Shown piece by piece: positions 8,681 to 23,100 of a DNA stretch of 64,000 nucleotides; position 1 is the stretch's first letter; each line of letters begins with the position of its first letter. The position numbers and the translations under genes are program-made. Source of the DNA: Lanius collurio (taxonomy: Eukaryota > Chordata > Aves > Passeriformes > Laniidae); NCBI GenBank assembly GCA_020086605.1, contig JACBWW010000012.1:17977753-18041752 (forward strand), written 5' to 3'. The notes beneath the pieces are model-generated. The model was given only the letters and a program-made list of their open reading frames with translations. It was not told where the DNA came from and made no database searches.

Positions 8681-11600
8681 CACATTAAACACAGCCAAGC
8701 CACAGCAAACTTTGCCAGGAAGTGCAGTTTGGGGAAGACAAGAAGCAGTGGGAAATTCAATCCAAATTTAATTGTTTCAAGTCCCACAAAGAGAGCTTTT
8801 TATTATTTTCCCCAATGTTGAAACATTAATTTCAACTTTAAAAGTTTCTAATTCCTTTCAACAGTTCTTTCTGAGATGGCATTTTTCATTTGAAAAGCAT
8901 ACCAAGTTACAAACTAAGCACCCCAAAATAAATATTTTCCAAATAAAGTGCTACAGGTCAACCCAAAATTATTTTCCTGGTTTTGTATTTTCCCAGAGAG
9001 CCTAATAAAACCTCTGGGATTTGATTCAAGACCCAAATTCTTTTAGGCCAGCTGGTGCCCAGACAAGCCCTTTATTTTCCAAGCTCTATTTGCACAGGAT
9101 GTTTTCACCACCAGATTTGTGCTTAGTGCTATCAGCTCCTCTGGATTTATCACATGTAAAGTATTTTATCCTGGAAGAACACAAGAAACTCCATCAATCT
9201 TCTGGCTCTCTAACCTGTACTGGCTTCACAAGAGCAGTGGGTCACAAGTACTATAGGATATAGAGAGCCAAGAGGAGATTTTGGACAGAATACAGAGCAA
9301 TGGATGTAACTGGCATTTTTACATGCTGTGAGGAAAAAGTGTCAAAGTCTATGGCTGTTTCGTGTCACCAGAAGCGGTGAAGGGTCCACTAGAACACTGC
9401 TGGGCCTTCTAGAGGGGGCAAACCTGGCTCTGACTCTGCCACCATCTCAAGACAACCTTCTCCATTCACACTTCCCCATCTAACATGTGCCAGAATTTTC
9501 CGCCTTGGTGATGTTGGGTTTTTTGACTGACTTCCCAGATATCACATCCATGGGAGGAGGAAGAGGGGAGTTAATTGCATTTCTTTAAAAATTAAGGAAG
9601 TTTAGCTTATCTCTTTGCCTGCATATGGGGAGCTGTGTGTCCTGGATGAGTGAGCTGACTTAAGATGGTTTCTAGGCAACTTCAGCAAGTCATGTTGGAA
9701 CAGGAATACAAATTAAAATTAAAAACAAAACCCAAACAAGTCAAACAAAACAAGCAGCAGCTACTCTATGCAAAACCAGTATTGACTGACTCACAGGGTT
9801 CGTGTAAGGTCTTTTGTGGGATTAGTATTGCTTTAGTCCTAGGGACAGAGAACCTGGCACCCCTGTGCCAGCATCTATTGTGAGACACATGATAAGTGTG
9901 TTTCTGCAGATAACACACATAGCTTGTGTATGATAAGAGGCCTGTCATGCCACATCATTGCGATGATATTACTTGATTGCTGAAATGCCATAACACAAGT
10001 GTTCCAGGAACCTCAGCCTGAGTACATCCAGAAGCAGGAAAACAGAGTCAGTAACTCCAGTTCTTTCTTCTTTCCCAAAGAATTTTGCTTTGTATTTATC
10101 AATTCACCATATCCCTTTCTTTTTTCAAGGGATTGGTAATGTTTAAGCAAAAAGTAGTATTCCTGAGAGTTGCTTTTATTTGTTTATTTTCTATGTACTA
10201 CTGAAATGAGGAGGACGCCTCATCTTCATAGATTATTCTGCAGTATTAGGAATTGATCACTTTGTACCTTTGTCTCAGCCCACATTTAGGAATTAAGAGC
10301 TGATCACCTTCCCCTCAAAAGCAATTTTTCCTACATCTTCCTCAATTTATTCAGCTACAAAGGTCCCAGAGAGAGCATAACCTCACTCATGTAAATCCAG
10401 AGTTGCACCATTTTTCCAGTGTCAAAGTAAAATTTAGTCCTCAGTGCCACAGCTGAAAATTAATAGTTTCACAGCCTGCACTTTCTGAGCCAGAGTAACA
10501 AGGAGTTCAGGATGCAGTGTTTACAGCTTCTTCCCTTATACTATGGAGGGTAAGGAATGCTTTATAGAGATTTTAATTATCAGCATCCCATTCTGCTCCA
10601 GCATTTGCCAGTGTGATTGAAAAGCAACTGCCAAAATATGAACTTGACTGAGACTGGGGAATTTGTGTTGTCAATAAAGTTCATAGCAGGTGTTTTAAAA
10701 GCCAGAATCTCCACCATTATTTCAAAGCATGTTTCAAGGAAGGGGATACCAAAATCAAGTGAAGTGTGTATTAACCAGGCCATCAAAGCAGTTTCATTTA
10801 CAAATCAACCTTTTCTATCCTCAAAGTTTGTATGGCACTGTTTGTCTGACTCTCTACCAAGTAAGTAGGTTATAGGAAGTGACATTTAACAGATTTTTTT
10901 GTATGAAATCAGAGAAAATAAAGGTTAGAGTTAGAAAATAAAACCTCTAAGCCTAATTCAAGCTTTTCTCCTAGCCCTGAGGAAATGATCGACCAGCAAA
11001 ACTGCTGGGATTTCCTCCAAAGCTAAGTTATGTATGGACCCAACCCTGCCTTTAGCAGCGATGTTTTCTCTTTTCAAGAACCCAGAGTAGAATTCCAGAT
11101 GCTTCAAATCACTCCATGTGTATCCAGCTCCCGATCCTTCACAGCTCCTGACAGACAGCCAGTGACTGAGCGCTCCTGGGTAGCACTCACCTCTAAGGGA
11201 CTAGGCTGTGCTGGGTCAGCACCTCTGGGGGTGACACACTCTGGCTCCATCACCTCTTTCTGGCAGGAGTGCTAGGCTGCCCTGCCACAGACATCCCGTG
11301 CAGCAGGACTCTGCTGGTTCTTTCCATGGCTTCTCCTGTCAGTGCTGGCTGGCATTGGGAACTCCAAATTTAATCACATCAGTACTTCATTCCCATGCAT
11401 TTGTTCTCAGTATCTGGAGGGAGACAGACCCTAATACTGCTGAGTGACACAGACTTACTTTCTTAATCCCTTCCAGATTTCTCCATGCCTGCTTTCTTCA
11501 GAGTCCCTGGGACTCTCTCAGACCTCCAAGACTCCAGCCTAAGTGAAACTGAGGCAGAGTGGGACTGGCCTCCTTTTTCCTTCAGTCTTCCCATGTGTTC

Positions 11601-12170
11601 CCAAACTGACAACTCTGCTGCCTTCAGTAAATATTGTAGCCTGCTGTCATCACTGAAAATCTCACTGCCTGACTTGTCTGCAGAAAGAAAGGGGCCTAGG
11701 TAATAAAAGGAGGAGGAAAAATTGGCAATACGGCTGAGCTGTGATGCAAATTATAGGCAGCAATGATAGCAGAGGCATCCATGGTGTAATTTGGAGTGAC
11801 ACAGCCTCTTCACTGTCAGGCTCTGGACCTTATAGAGGGGACAAACCCCTAGACCACATGAAGCCACTCACAGTGTTGAGTCTGAAGCCCTTGACTTTTT
11901 CAGAGGCTCCTCCACTCATCACTATGTTTTGCCAACTCTTGACCATCCAGAAGATATGCCAAGGGCTACTTAAGGTGAGGCCTTGGATTAGTCAGACATG
12001 TTGCTTCAGAACAAGGAAAGGCAATTTCTCCTCTCAAGGATTCAGGCTACTGCCCCAGTAAGACTTACAAACAGCTCTCGGAAACCCAGAACAGGAAAAC
12101 CCCCAAAACCAAATGTCGCTTATTGTAGTTCTAACTCACAGTGAAGGACACCAGCTAGATTTTCAGTGCA
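8681..12170. other. Unique non-coding sequence
   Basis: No gene, RNA gene or intact mobile element is recognisable. Open frames are all under about 110 codons and none shows a domain. Around 10385-10440 ('catgtaaatccagagttgcacc') there is another trace of the ancient sauropsid repeat. Confidence 0.6.
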
Positions 12171-12246
12171 TCATTATTAATACTATTATTATTATTGCTG
12201 TTGTTGTTGTTACTGTTATTTTTATTCTTATTACTACTACTGTTAA
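12171..12246. repeat. Imperfect trinucleotide-rich tract (ATT / GTT / ACT)
   Basis: Runs of TATTAT and TGTTGT followed by TTACTACTAC form an interrupted trinucleotide microsatellite of about 75 bases. It contains no long pure run. Confidence 0.75.
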
Positions 12247-13584
12247 TGCTGAGTGAAAATGCTGGTGGTACCCAACACTGCTCACATATTCAAGGAGCTA
12301 AGTGCTGTTCTACATTATTTCTTGAGATTTTAGTGTTTTCCAAGGGCACTAGCTTGGCCAAAATGAAAATTTAGCATCAGAGTAGATGGATTTATGGCTC
12401 TAGCCTGCACCCTCCTCCTGCTATCTACCCCTATTGCTGGATGAAGGACTGAACCACACGATCACCCAGCACGATGGGAGTCACACAGTTACAGAGGTTC
12501 CCTTTGCCCATTGTGGCTGCTGTCAGCCCTGCCAGTGCAAGGGGAAATCAGACATCTGGTAACATTGGAAGATGCTCTTGGGAAAGTTCAAGTGGGAGAT
12601 TCATGTTTTGCAAAATTAAACCTCAAACCATGGATGACTCAAATCCAGATCAGATCATGTATCCCAACAGTCTGCCAAGGAAAGAGGATGCCAAAAAGAG
12701 GCATCCTCATAGTTTTTCTCTGAAAAAGGTCCTAGCTTACCTCTCCAATGTAAGCAAATATATGGACAAGTGTATCAGCAATGACTATATTTATTTCAGA
12801 AACCTTTGGTGTTTTTAGGAATTTAAAAGTCTGGTCACCCATGAAAGATGTCTTTCATACTCTTCAAGAAGCTCCCCTGAGTTTTTCAGTTCTGTTCCAT
12901 GAAGGCGGAGTCTGACCCCAAGGCATGGTGGTGCTGCATGGGTCTCACCATTTCAAGGATTTCACAGAAGAAGATGGTTGAGGTTCACTTACTGGGTCTA
13001 TTGGCTACCTGTGAAATTTTCAGGATTCGCTGCTATGATATAAGCAAGCACAATTGTATTGCAGATTAGAAACCACCATGCAGCATTTCAGAGCAAATGT
13101 CTACTATTTGTTCAAGCCTTCTTCAGGAATATTGGAGATCCACTTTTAAAATAATTATCTTCTTGATCTTTGCAGTTTGTCTCTTCCAGAGATCTGAGGG
13201 CATTGCAAGATGCAGGCATATCTGTTTCCTGAATCCAAATTTACAGACAGCTTGCTCTTTCTCACTGTATGTATGAATCTGTGCGCAGTAAAAACACAAT
13301 TGTGTTATGCATGCACACAAATACACAGAATATGCTGTTGGTGGTTTAAGCTAAAGCCTTAAATCAAATCCATCAGAGATATCAGGATCTCAGTTCTGCA
13401 GGCTCATCTTGCATGCAATTTCAGCATAATTTTACAACATTTTCCCTGGTGGGATTGCTCTTCATAGCATTTTTCTAAAGGGAAATTGTGAGCAAAGTAG
13501 GTTAGACAAGGGCTTGATTAGCTTCTGGAACATTGTGCCAGATTTTCAGCAGAGTCAGAGTTAAAACAGCAGGAGAGGAAAGAT
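12247..13584. other. Unique non-coding sequence
   Basis: Nothing beyond short chance open frames is seen between the trinucleotide tract and the CR1 fragment. Confidence 0.6.
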
Positions 13585-14122
13585 GAATCATAGAATCATT
13601 TTATTTGGAAAAGACCTCTAAGATTGAGTCCAGCCATTAACCTAACAGTGTCAGGTCCATCATGTCCCTATTTATACATCTTTTAAATACCTGCAGGGAT
13701 GATGACTCATGCACTTCCCCAGCAGCCTGTTCCAATGGTTTACAACCCTTTCCGTGAAGAAATTTTCCTAAGTATCCAATTTAAACATCCCCTGGTGCAA
13801 CCTGGTGCTATTTCCTCTTGTCCTATTGCTTGTTCCTTGGGAGAAGAGACTAACCCTCACCTGGCTACAGCCTCCTTTCAGGCAGTTGTAGAGAGTGACA
13901 AGCCATCCCCTGAGCCTCCTTTTTCCAGGCTTAACACCCCCAGCTCTCTCAGCCACTTCTCATAAGACTTGTGCTCCAGACCCTTTCCAAGCTTCATTGC
14001 CCATCTCTGGACAAGCTCCAGCATCCCAGTGTCTTTCTTTTAGTGAGGGGCCCAAAAGTGAACATAGTAATTGAGGAGTTGGCCTCACCAGTGCCAGGCA
14101 CAGGGGGGTGATCACTCCTGCA
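13585..14122 (-). mobile_element. CR1 LINE fragment, 3' end
   Basis: The left edge carries 'atcatagaatcat', the reverse complement of the CR1 3' tail (ATTCTATG-type). It is followed by 'ttggaaaagacctctaagat', 'cagcctgttccaatg', 'cctcttgtcctattgcttgt', 'gggagaagagac', 'gcctcctttttccaggct', 'cataagacttgtgctccaga' and 'gtgaggggcccaaaa'. All of these are familiar blocks of the avian CR1 ORF2 C-terminal part and 3' untranslated region. The element is therefore on the minus strand, truncated at its 5' end like most avian CR1 copies. Small indels break the reverse-transcriptase frame. The open frames of 88 and 62 codons here are shadows of it. Confidence 0.92.
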
Positions 14123-17100
14123 AGAAGATGATTTTTCACCGTGCTTGCTATTGCAGCTTAGTAGTGAGATGCTCAGGGCTGTGCCACAGCACAAGTACTT
14201 CAGCACATGGTACAAGTTAAACTTCATGAAGTGATGGCAGTAACTACCAGCAGAGTTATCTGATCATCAGAATAAACACACAGCTGTGGTGTGAAGACTC
14301 TGCCTAAGCCCATGGTGCTCAGTGTACCCTGCTAAATCCCAGCAAACAGCCAAGCTTGTGCCTGCATAAAACAGCTCAGTCCACGTGTAATGCCTGCAAC
14401 AATTAACTTTTACATGTTAATTATCCGTTTTTTCTGTCATCAGTCCGCTTCATTACAGCCTTTTGCTCTGATTTTCATCGCTTGAGTCTAAGTAAGCCAC
14501 ATCTCTTCTTTGTGGATGAGAAGGTAAGCAGCGTGTCTTGATCACTTAGAGCACGCATTAGGCAAGGAGTCCCAGGGGGGATTACTGATTTGCTACTGCC
14601 GTCTCCACTGAGAGATAAAGATGAGCACAAGTTCAGGCAAAATACAGTTTTGTGATGTTTTGAGCCACTAAGCCTCAAAAGGTCTGCAAATTCTCCCAGG
14701 CAAGATACAGATGGGTGACCATACCGTCACCTCAGAGAGATTCAGTGTCATTTTCTGAGGTACAAAAGGACTGCAAGAAGGAATTTCCTGTAACAATGTG
14801 AATAGTGATTAATTAGCTATCTTCTTGCCCTGCCATATCAAACCAACATGAGAATCCCAAACAAATTTTTTTTTGCTGAAGGATGGGGCAGCTAACCTGT
14901 ATAAAAATGTATTGCTTTAAATATGTTTCATTTTCATTATACATGGATTTTTCCAGAGGAGTCCCACTGAATTCACTAAAATCCACTACTCCAGGTTTAC
15001 ACAACCGGGATCAAAATATGGCCCTGCTCTACAGGGAGGGGTCACTAAGGTGTCTATCATCCAGCAATGTAAGGGGCCTTCATGTTAATAATTCTTTCAT
15101 GACAGCCTTTTGAAGCCTTCCAGAGACCTGAAAGAAGACCAGAGCTAAATTCGTGGTTCCATCTTATCTCAAAGTCTATTGCTTCTGCCTAGTAAAGTGT
15201 CTGTGTTCTTATTTAGAATAAAGGCATTTGCAGGTAAATTGCTCTCTGCTCAGTCTAATGGACCAATTTCAGTTTTCAGTTCTGAGGATGTAAATCTTTG
15301 GCTCCCTTTTCTGACAACACTGGGCATTTCTGTGTGAAAAATTTCGCCCAAAAAGCTCAAGACCCTGAATGGTTTCCTCATTTGGTTTCTTCTTTTGGAG
15401 TCCTAGAGTTTGATCTTTGTATGAAAGAAGTGTCCCAAGAGGCACAGAAAACTTATAGCAGATGTCAGCACCTTACCCACACGAGACATTACAAAATGAA
15501 AGGTGCAACACACCAGCATCATCTGTCTTCAACCTGGCTCTGCCATTGGAATCGTGTAGTTAGCTGAGGAGCAAGAGTGGGCCCAAAGTATAATGGCTTG
15601 GTGCAGGACACAAACGAGGAAGAAAAGTGAAAAACATCTAGCATGTGAGGTTCTGCTTTGATCATCTGCAAAAGAATATTCTTTTCCTAACAGCTGTTTT
15701 TTGCAAAAGGCTTTTGCTGCAAAGTTATCCTTAAAAAGCTTCTAATGAAGGGGTTTCACTAGCACAACAGAGGACATCAGGAAGAGGTAAAACAGATTTA
15801 CATCATTGTTTCTGTCCCCTGCTTCTGTCTCTCTGTTCTGGTGACTGAGACAACCAGCATGCAGAAGGAGCACCACCATCCTGCACTCAGAAGCACAAAT
15901 GCTGAGATCTCTGAGACACATGGGCACTGCTGCTTTCTCCTGCATGAGGCTTACATGTGTAGATATATGCAAAAAGGAAGGGTTTGTTTGCTACTGCTGA
16001 TTCAGTAAGACAAATGTGACACAAAAGAGAGACCACAAACAATGCAGACAGAGAATGCAGGGTGCAGAACCCCGCTGATACCTGTACAAAATGATGCTGT
16101 TTATCCAGGTTGGACGGCTGCTCTTTGAAACTTTAATCCCATGCATTAAAAGGGGGCTCATTTTGCTTTCTGTGTTTCTCTGTTTTCTGACCTTGATGCT
16201 GGAACAAGGGCAGAGCAATTAGCCACTTTTCCACACTGGTATTTGTCAAAATAAGCAAGCCAAATAAGCAGCAAGTGAAAAGCTGTTCTTTACAAAGGCA
16301 CCTGGGATGGGGCTGAGGGGAAAAGAAGGTACCTCAGCAGGGTGTTCAAAGGTCTTGCTTCTGATAGATCAGTTAAGGCTAAATTCAAAGACAGATATTT
16401 AAAGACTAAAATAATTCCAGAGAGTAAGAACTGTTAGCACCTATCATAAGACACTTGTACGAAGACCATATATGAGCAATCAAGAAGTATTCATCATGGG
16501 AAAGTGAAGGGAAAGCTCCCTCCTCTCCACTGACTGCCAAGGAGGTTCCAGGAGTGCTCTCCTCATGGAACACTCTCAGCACAATGTTTGAGGCTGCATG
16601 TTGGCAACAGAGGCCATGACTAGTAAACTTGTCTGTAGTATTCAGGCTACAGGTTAGACAAGAACCCAATTCTAGGCCAGCGATGGTGCAGCAGGAATCT
16701 GGTTGCTATACAGATGTGGAGGATCTCTCTGATGCTCTGGAATGTACATGGGGAGTTATGAGCAGAAGAAGGAGCTGGTCACCTCGAGGAATGGAAATTA
16801 GAGAGTGGTAACCAGAAAGTACTGAAGAAAACCCAGGCAGTAGAAGACAGAGGTCAGCATTTGGTAGCCCTCAAACTACATGGTGAGTCGCAGTCCAGCT
16901 CCCAGTGTCCAATCTTCATGGTCAGTGATGCTGAAATGAGAGGGCCATTCCCTGTTCAAGTGCCTCTTTCTTGGGATATGCTTCATTCAGCTCTATGGAT
17001 CTGCCTGTATACACTCTTATGGAGGACAAGACCATGAGTTCATAAAGGTACGCTGTAAACTGCAGAGAATGGTCTTATCAGCACCTGCCCTTCCAAACCC

Positions 17101-20100
17101 TCACTCCCACAGTGCTTTTTTCAAGTATATTTAAAGCTCCCTTTCGTGTAATTGGTAATTTCCTTTCCCTCCCTCCTGCAGGTTAGGTTAAAAGGGGCAG
17201 GAGGTCCTTTTCCATATTGATTTGTTTTCCTGACCTTTTAGATACATGCAGAGAAGATCAGCAAAAAGGCACTGGAAAATGAGAAGAACAAAAGCACAGG
17301 GCTTGTGCTCATGCAAAGAAGTGAGAGAAACATGAGATTTAGCATTGGGTAGAAAATAAGCTGTCTTCTGAGGAGAAGAAAGAAGCTGCCTGTACGGAGA
17401 AGGGACTGTGAGGAGTACCACTTTGCACTGCAACACTGATGGAGCAAGCTATGACAACAGAGAATAAACCTTCACAGAGCAGTCATCTTCTCAGAGTTCT
17501 TTTAAAGGAATGTAATGTAAACAGATAAATCCTCTTTATGAGCAGAAGGAAATGAGATAAATTATTTTTACATCTTTACAATTATTTTTACAATATTTAC
17601 ACCCTGCTGTTAAGCCGGTCCTCACCACGGGGCACTCTGTGTGTGGCACTCTTGTGTGTGGATGTGGTTAGACATAAAGCAGACACCCTGATCGCTGAAA
17701 CTCCCCAGACATTTTCTCACGGTGGCTTGACCAAATTCTAAGCTGGGCAGTAACATTTTTTTCTTGCTTAATACCTCCCATGCGTCCAAGAAGATTTGAT
17801 TCTCTCCCATATCTTGTAGCACTGCTTTGCCTTGCTGTATTCCATGCTAAAAGCAGATACAGCACAGCAATGAACAGAGGAGTTGCTACAAAGGCTTTAC
17901 CAACCTCACAGGGACATGGTGAGGATTAATTAATCGCTTTTCCAGAGATTTCATATCCTAATGTTATAAATAGTGCAATTGTAATAAAAACGGATTCTTA
18001 CATTATCAGAATCAGTTACTAAAATCCCCAGCAAAGACAATACAAGTTTCTTACTAAAAAAAATCCAGGACTGTATTCCAATCTCACCCCTACTGAGAGA
18101 CATAAAAAAATTAACCCAGGCTAAGTTTTATGGTCAGTAAGTTATATCTCATTAAAGACCTGTATAACATTCTCTTTCATAATTATACCGAAACAAATTA
18201 GGATAATTTTAATTCTGAAGAGAAGAATGTAAGGAATTCATCCATTTATATGGCACTGATAATCCACTTTCAATTCACACATTTTGTTAATTCAGATTAA
18301 GTTTTTCCCAGCCACTCGGCATAAGCAAATCCTCACTCTAAAACCATCACCTGCTTTTACAGATACTCATCAGCAGCTTTCCTAAGTTCATCAACCTTGT
18401 GGATTTATGAGGCTGGGAATGGTGATGGTTTCTTCAAATCCTCAGACCTCTGGGACTCAGATCTGAGCACCAGAGAAACGAAGGAATTGAAGAGGAGATT
18501 GCCATATTCCCTTGCTCAAGTTGATATATAGGGTTGCTTCAAACGGCACTCCAGAGGCAGTAACCCTTGATGGATGTCAAGAAGAGAACAGACAGGCTGC
18601 AGCTCCCCCAGTGCCATTCCCTCTCACTCAGGCACAGTGCTCAGAGGCAGCAGAGATCAACCTCTCCCCACAAAATCTACTTCTTCATGCACAGCATCCA
18701 TCCTAAAGGAATCCTCATGGAGAACTTGTGTTTATATGTTAGGATGAGATGTTGGCTTGAGACTTCTGTCCAGTTTTTGTACCAAGAATACCTGCCAGGT
18801 CTTCAGGACCTCCCTGCAGGAATAACTTCATTGTTTCAGAGAGAAAAATACTCAAATTTCAAACCCTCTGAAAGTTGTCACTAATCCACTCCACTATTGC
18901 ACTGCTACCAGGGAGGTCTGCTGAAAGATGCCAGCATGGGGGCAAAGAGCCCACAAGTGGGAAACTTAAGCAGAGTAGCTTGACGTGCAAAGAGCCAACA
19001 CTCAATTCAAAACAACCAAAACAATCCTTTCCTTTTGCCCCCAGACACTGAAATTCTCTCTGAGAGTGACATTTTTTTAAAAGAAGAGTAAGCAGATATA
19101 AATCTTTCCAGTGCTGAAGCTTATGCCTGGGCCCATGATGCGCAGGGACAAATTCACCTGCGAAGAGAACACCTCTGTTCCCTGTGGGCTCACATCAGGG
19201 CCATGTGCTGTAGATGGTTGCAGCTCCTCTGGCTGGATGTGGAGGCAGTGCCCTAAAGAAGGAAAGCGGCATGGCTTTGTGTGCAGTTAAATCTGGCTTG
19301 CCACCAGGGATGTGTCTAAGATACGAGGGGTCCTGAGGCTACATGCCACTGATGTATTTTGAAGTTAAGGTAGATCTATCCATTGTTAAGCAAACCTTTA
19401 CAAATATGTTAGCATACCCTGCATTAGCCATGGGAGGTGTTCAGGAGGCTACAAGAGAGCATTCATTAGAGATGCTCAGTGGTGAGGAACTGAAGCACCT
19501 GTGCATTCTGCTGAGAGAGGAACAAACACACTGCTCAGAGAAGGTTTGTAGATATATACACCACTATAAAGTGCTCACCCCATGGTGTTGAGTCCTTTTC
19601 AGCTTCTTTTTTCTACCTTTACCTCCTTTTCCTTATTCTTAATTGCTCGTCTGTCCTTATCTCAGTGTTTTCCCTTTTTCCATCTTACCTGCAGCTGCAA
19701 GGTCATTCTTCTGCCCAGGTCTGAGCAGTCCTAGGAATACAACAGCAGCTACTCTGACACTTCACTAGCTCTATAGTCCTCTCTGGCAGGACCTGAACAC
19801 TTTCAGACACACAGACCTCGGTACATGTCAGCTCAGCACATTACCTGTACTCTGTTTTACTGACTGGTCAACCAAGAGTTCTATTTTACTTCTTCCTAGA
19901 TAGATAGAGAGGTCCTAGGGTGATGCATCCCAATCTCATAGCCCTCTGGAGGGGTCTTACTTCCACTGGCTTTAGGCATTGTAGCTCTGGTGATGTTCCT
20001 GAACCAGACACCTCAATTAGATTTCCCTTTATTTAAGGGAACCCAGAATAAATCTGGTCCTCACACCCTGCAACCCTGAGGTACTCTTTGTACTAGACTT

Positions 20101-23100
20101 GAGGTATTTTTTGCTAACTCAGGCTAAGGATAAATATAAAATCTGGGTTCAATGAAGCTGTACACATGCAGTCTGCACTGTTTTCTGTCTTTCCTAGCTA
20201 TGGAGAAGCTCAAAGCCACAGTCAGCTGCACAATCTATGAATTTATAACCTGTGAATTTTTGAGGATGGGGCACAATTACTGTACAATGCTGCACATGTA
20301 TTATGCAAGCTCCTGAAGCCACCCAACTGGCAAGACAATGAAAGAACAAATACTTGCAATAAAGTTCATTTTATTTGGAAGGCCAAAGAGTCACATGTGC
20401 TCTCCTTTTAGCCTTAAGGACAGCAGTAAAACTAATGCCCTTTTCAGAGCCACTGCTATTAAAAGAGAGGTGAGAGAAGGCATTGTTTTTTAACTGTGGG
20501 AAAGACATATTGACTTTTAATGTGTGTCTATGCTACTCTACCATTATATAGGGAAGTTTTATTTTGGTGAGACTATGATGATGCACAATTTGCCTTTTAT
20601 GGATTGTATGACCTGTTACCTCAAATATTAATCTAGGCACTACCAGAAAAGGGATAAGCACAGTAAAGATCCATTTCTGTAAACTTGATCCACATTCATG
20701 ACACCACTCTACAAAATCACTGCTGGGTGTGGAGCCCCTTGGTTTATTTTCCTTGGCATAAGAAATAGCCCAAAAACTAAATTAACTTAGATTCTCTGAT
20801 ATATGGAGTTTGCCTTCAGGACAAACTCATGTACTGGGCTAGATATCAGGGTGGTGACATATCTTTCTTTTCCTGGTTTAACAAATAGCTAAGGACAGTT
20901 TTGCACTGTTCATGTCTGCAGTTTTTCACAACTTGAAGCCCCAAAGTGACTCAAACTGCTGGTACAGTCTGCTCCAAGTGCATGTAATCATGAGGACAAA
21001 GCTTGTGAGAGCAGAGAGACCCAGATGAAGTGAACTAACTGTTGCATCCCTCAACATGCAAACCTGCATGCTATACCTATCACTCTCCTCATGCATTGTC
21101 CTAGAGCAACGTGCTGCTATTAATAGCCCACTATCATCAGGGTCCAGCATAGAGTATCAGAGAAAAGGAATTTGCTCCTTTTTGGAAAAGTCAGGCAGCT
21201 ACAACATTCCCTGCCCAGCTTCTCTGAGTTTCTCACAGTGCTATACTCTATCTGTGCAGGGCAAATTTTGTGGCCCCCTTCACTGGTTTAAAAGGGTGTG
21301 CAGCAGATTAGTTAGGTAGAAATAAAATGTGGATTCATTGTGGTGGGATGGTTGCAGAAGATACTGACTTCCATGCCTTCTGCAATTAGATACTCTCCTG
21401 GGCAGCTGCTGTTGACACTGCTCTCCTAAGGAAAGTAAAGGGCATTCCCTGAAGAAATGAACTTTGGCTTCTCGCCAGGACAACAGGATCTGCTTGATTA
21501 GACAGAGGTGTTTTGCCCATAACTTGCAGGACATTAAATATGCTTTGTTGAAAAACTAAGTCCTTTCTTTAGGTCTGACCTCTGACCAAGTCAAAATTCC
21601 ATTGCCTTCAAGTGGCATATGATAAAGGTTCTTAATCTTTTAACACATTCAGGAGCACAAGGTTCATTGAATTTCAGTCTTTTACAAAAAATCCCTGGAT
21701 AGTGAACCACAATTTGCTCCATTTTGAGCTCCCTGTAGTAATTTGTTTCAGACCTTCAAATATGTTTACCAAATTTAAAATTGCTCAGAATACTTTTCAC
21801 CTTCCTTTTTAAAGAGTGGAAGTTTTGCACTTTTTTGAGTTGTTTATGAGTAGCAATTGCAGTATTGATTCCTCCCTTTCTATCATGCAGAGTGAACACA
21901 GACACCTAATGATTCTTCAAGACTTATTACCAGAAACCACTTCTTAATTTTGTTCTGCAAAATATATATGTGTTGCTTGCTGTTTGTTGGCCTCTGGTCA
22001 AAGAAAATAATAAATGAGCACAATACATTCAAGAGATGAGAGAAGAGAGATCTTTTGGATGTGAAACTATTAAATTGCTGGAAATTTCAAAACCTTGTTC
22101 CACTTGCCCCAGCCCCTCCAAACCACATCCCACTCTTGCCTTCCAGGATATCATCAGTCCTGGAGGCTGAGAGAAGCCAAACAAGTGACAGTTGCTGAAC
22201 TCCAGCTTCTGCAAACAGTTCAAGGACAATGGGATCCTTTTTCCAGGCCACTTTCAGGGGGAAAAATGCCCTTCAATTCTTTAGGATACATTTGGTATTC
22301 TCCAAAAGACCATGTACAGTCCAGAGCTTTAAAATGATAGTGTGAGGTTCAAAAAGGTATTTCCTGGCCATAATGATTTGTGGTGCTGCATCAGAGCCTT
22401 CTTTGAAGAAATGAGGTGAAGCCAAGTGGCTTTATCAGGAAGTGAAATGTTCTGCTGAGTTATCCCAGCCTGTGTGGATGAGAGCTGCTGGCTGCCAGGG
22501 CAGGGTCTCTCATCTACTCGATGTTCAAAGGTGTTCAGTGGACACTAAAGTCAGAGCAGGCAGGAGGACATGTCCTGCGCTGTGCTCACGCAGGAACAGA
22601 GCAGGTATATGTATCCTAACCTCACTGCCAAGAGGCTGACAGCTACAAGAAAATGGAATCCTTAGGTTTCCTTCAGGACTTCTGGAAAAAAATATGCACA
22701 CCCCCCCAAAAAAGTTGTAAATACTGAAGTTAAACCCTGCAGTGTAATCAGCAGAAATCCCCTTTAGAAATCCAAAACACAGCCCAAGACTGAGAGTCTG
22801 GAAAAATATCCTCACATACCTGCGTGGAGAAAAAGCATGGGGAGACCCTCCAAAGTTGCAGCCCAGAGAGGGGAAGATGTGCTGAGGAAAGAGCCTTCCT
22901 CTGGGCATTCCAGTGACATCCTCAGGTCTCTGTACCTCACTGAAGAACAACCCTGACATGTTTTCAGAAGACATCAGAACTTCAAAAACATCCACTGGCC
23001 TCTGCAAAACAGAAGCTCTAGCCTTGAGCAGCTCCCTGCATGATGCCAAGCGCCTGGTGTTGGTGTAGACCCTGCCCTGATGTTACCAACTAGGCAAGAA

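Noticed and set aside
22525..23049. 174-codon frame on the minus strand
   Set aside because: Sequence of low similarity to anything known, with hydrophobic and Ser/Phe-rich stretches of random character; no supporting signal.
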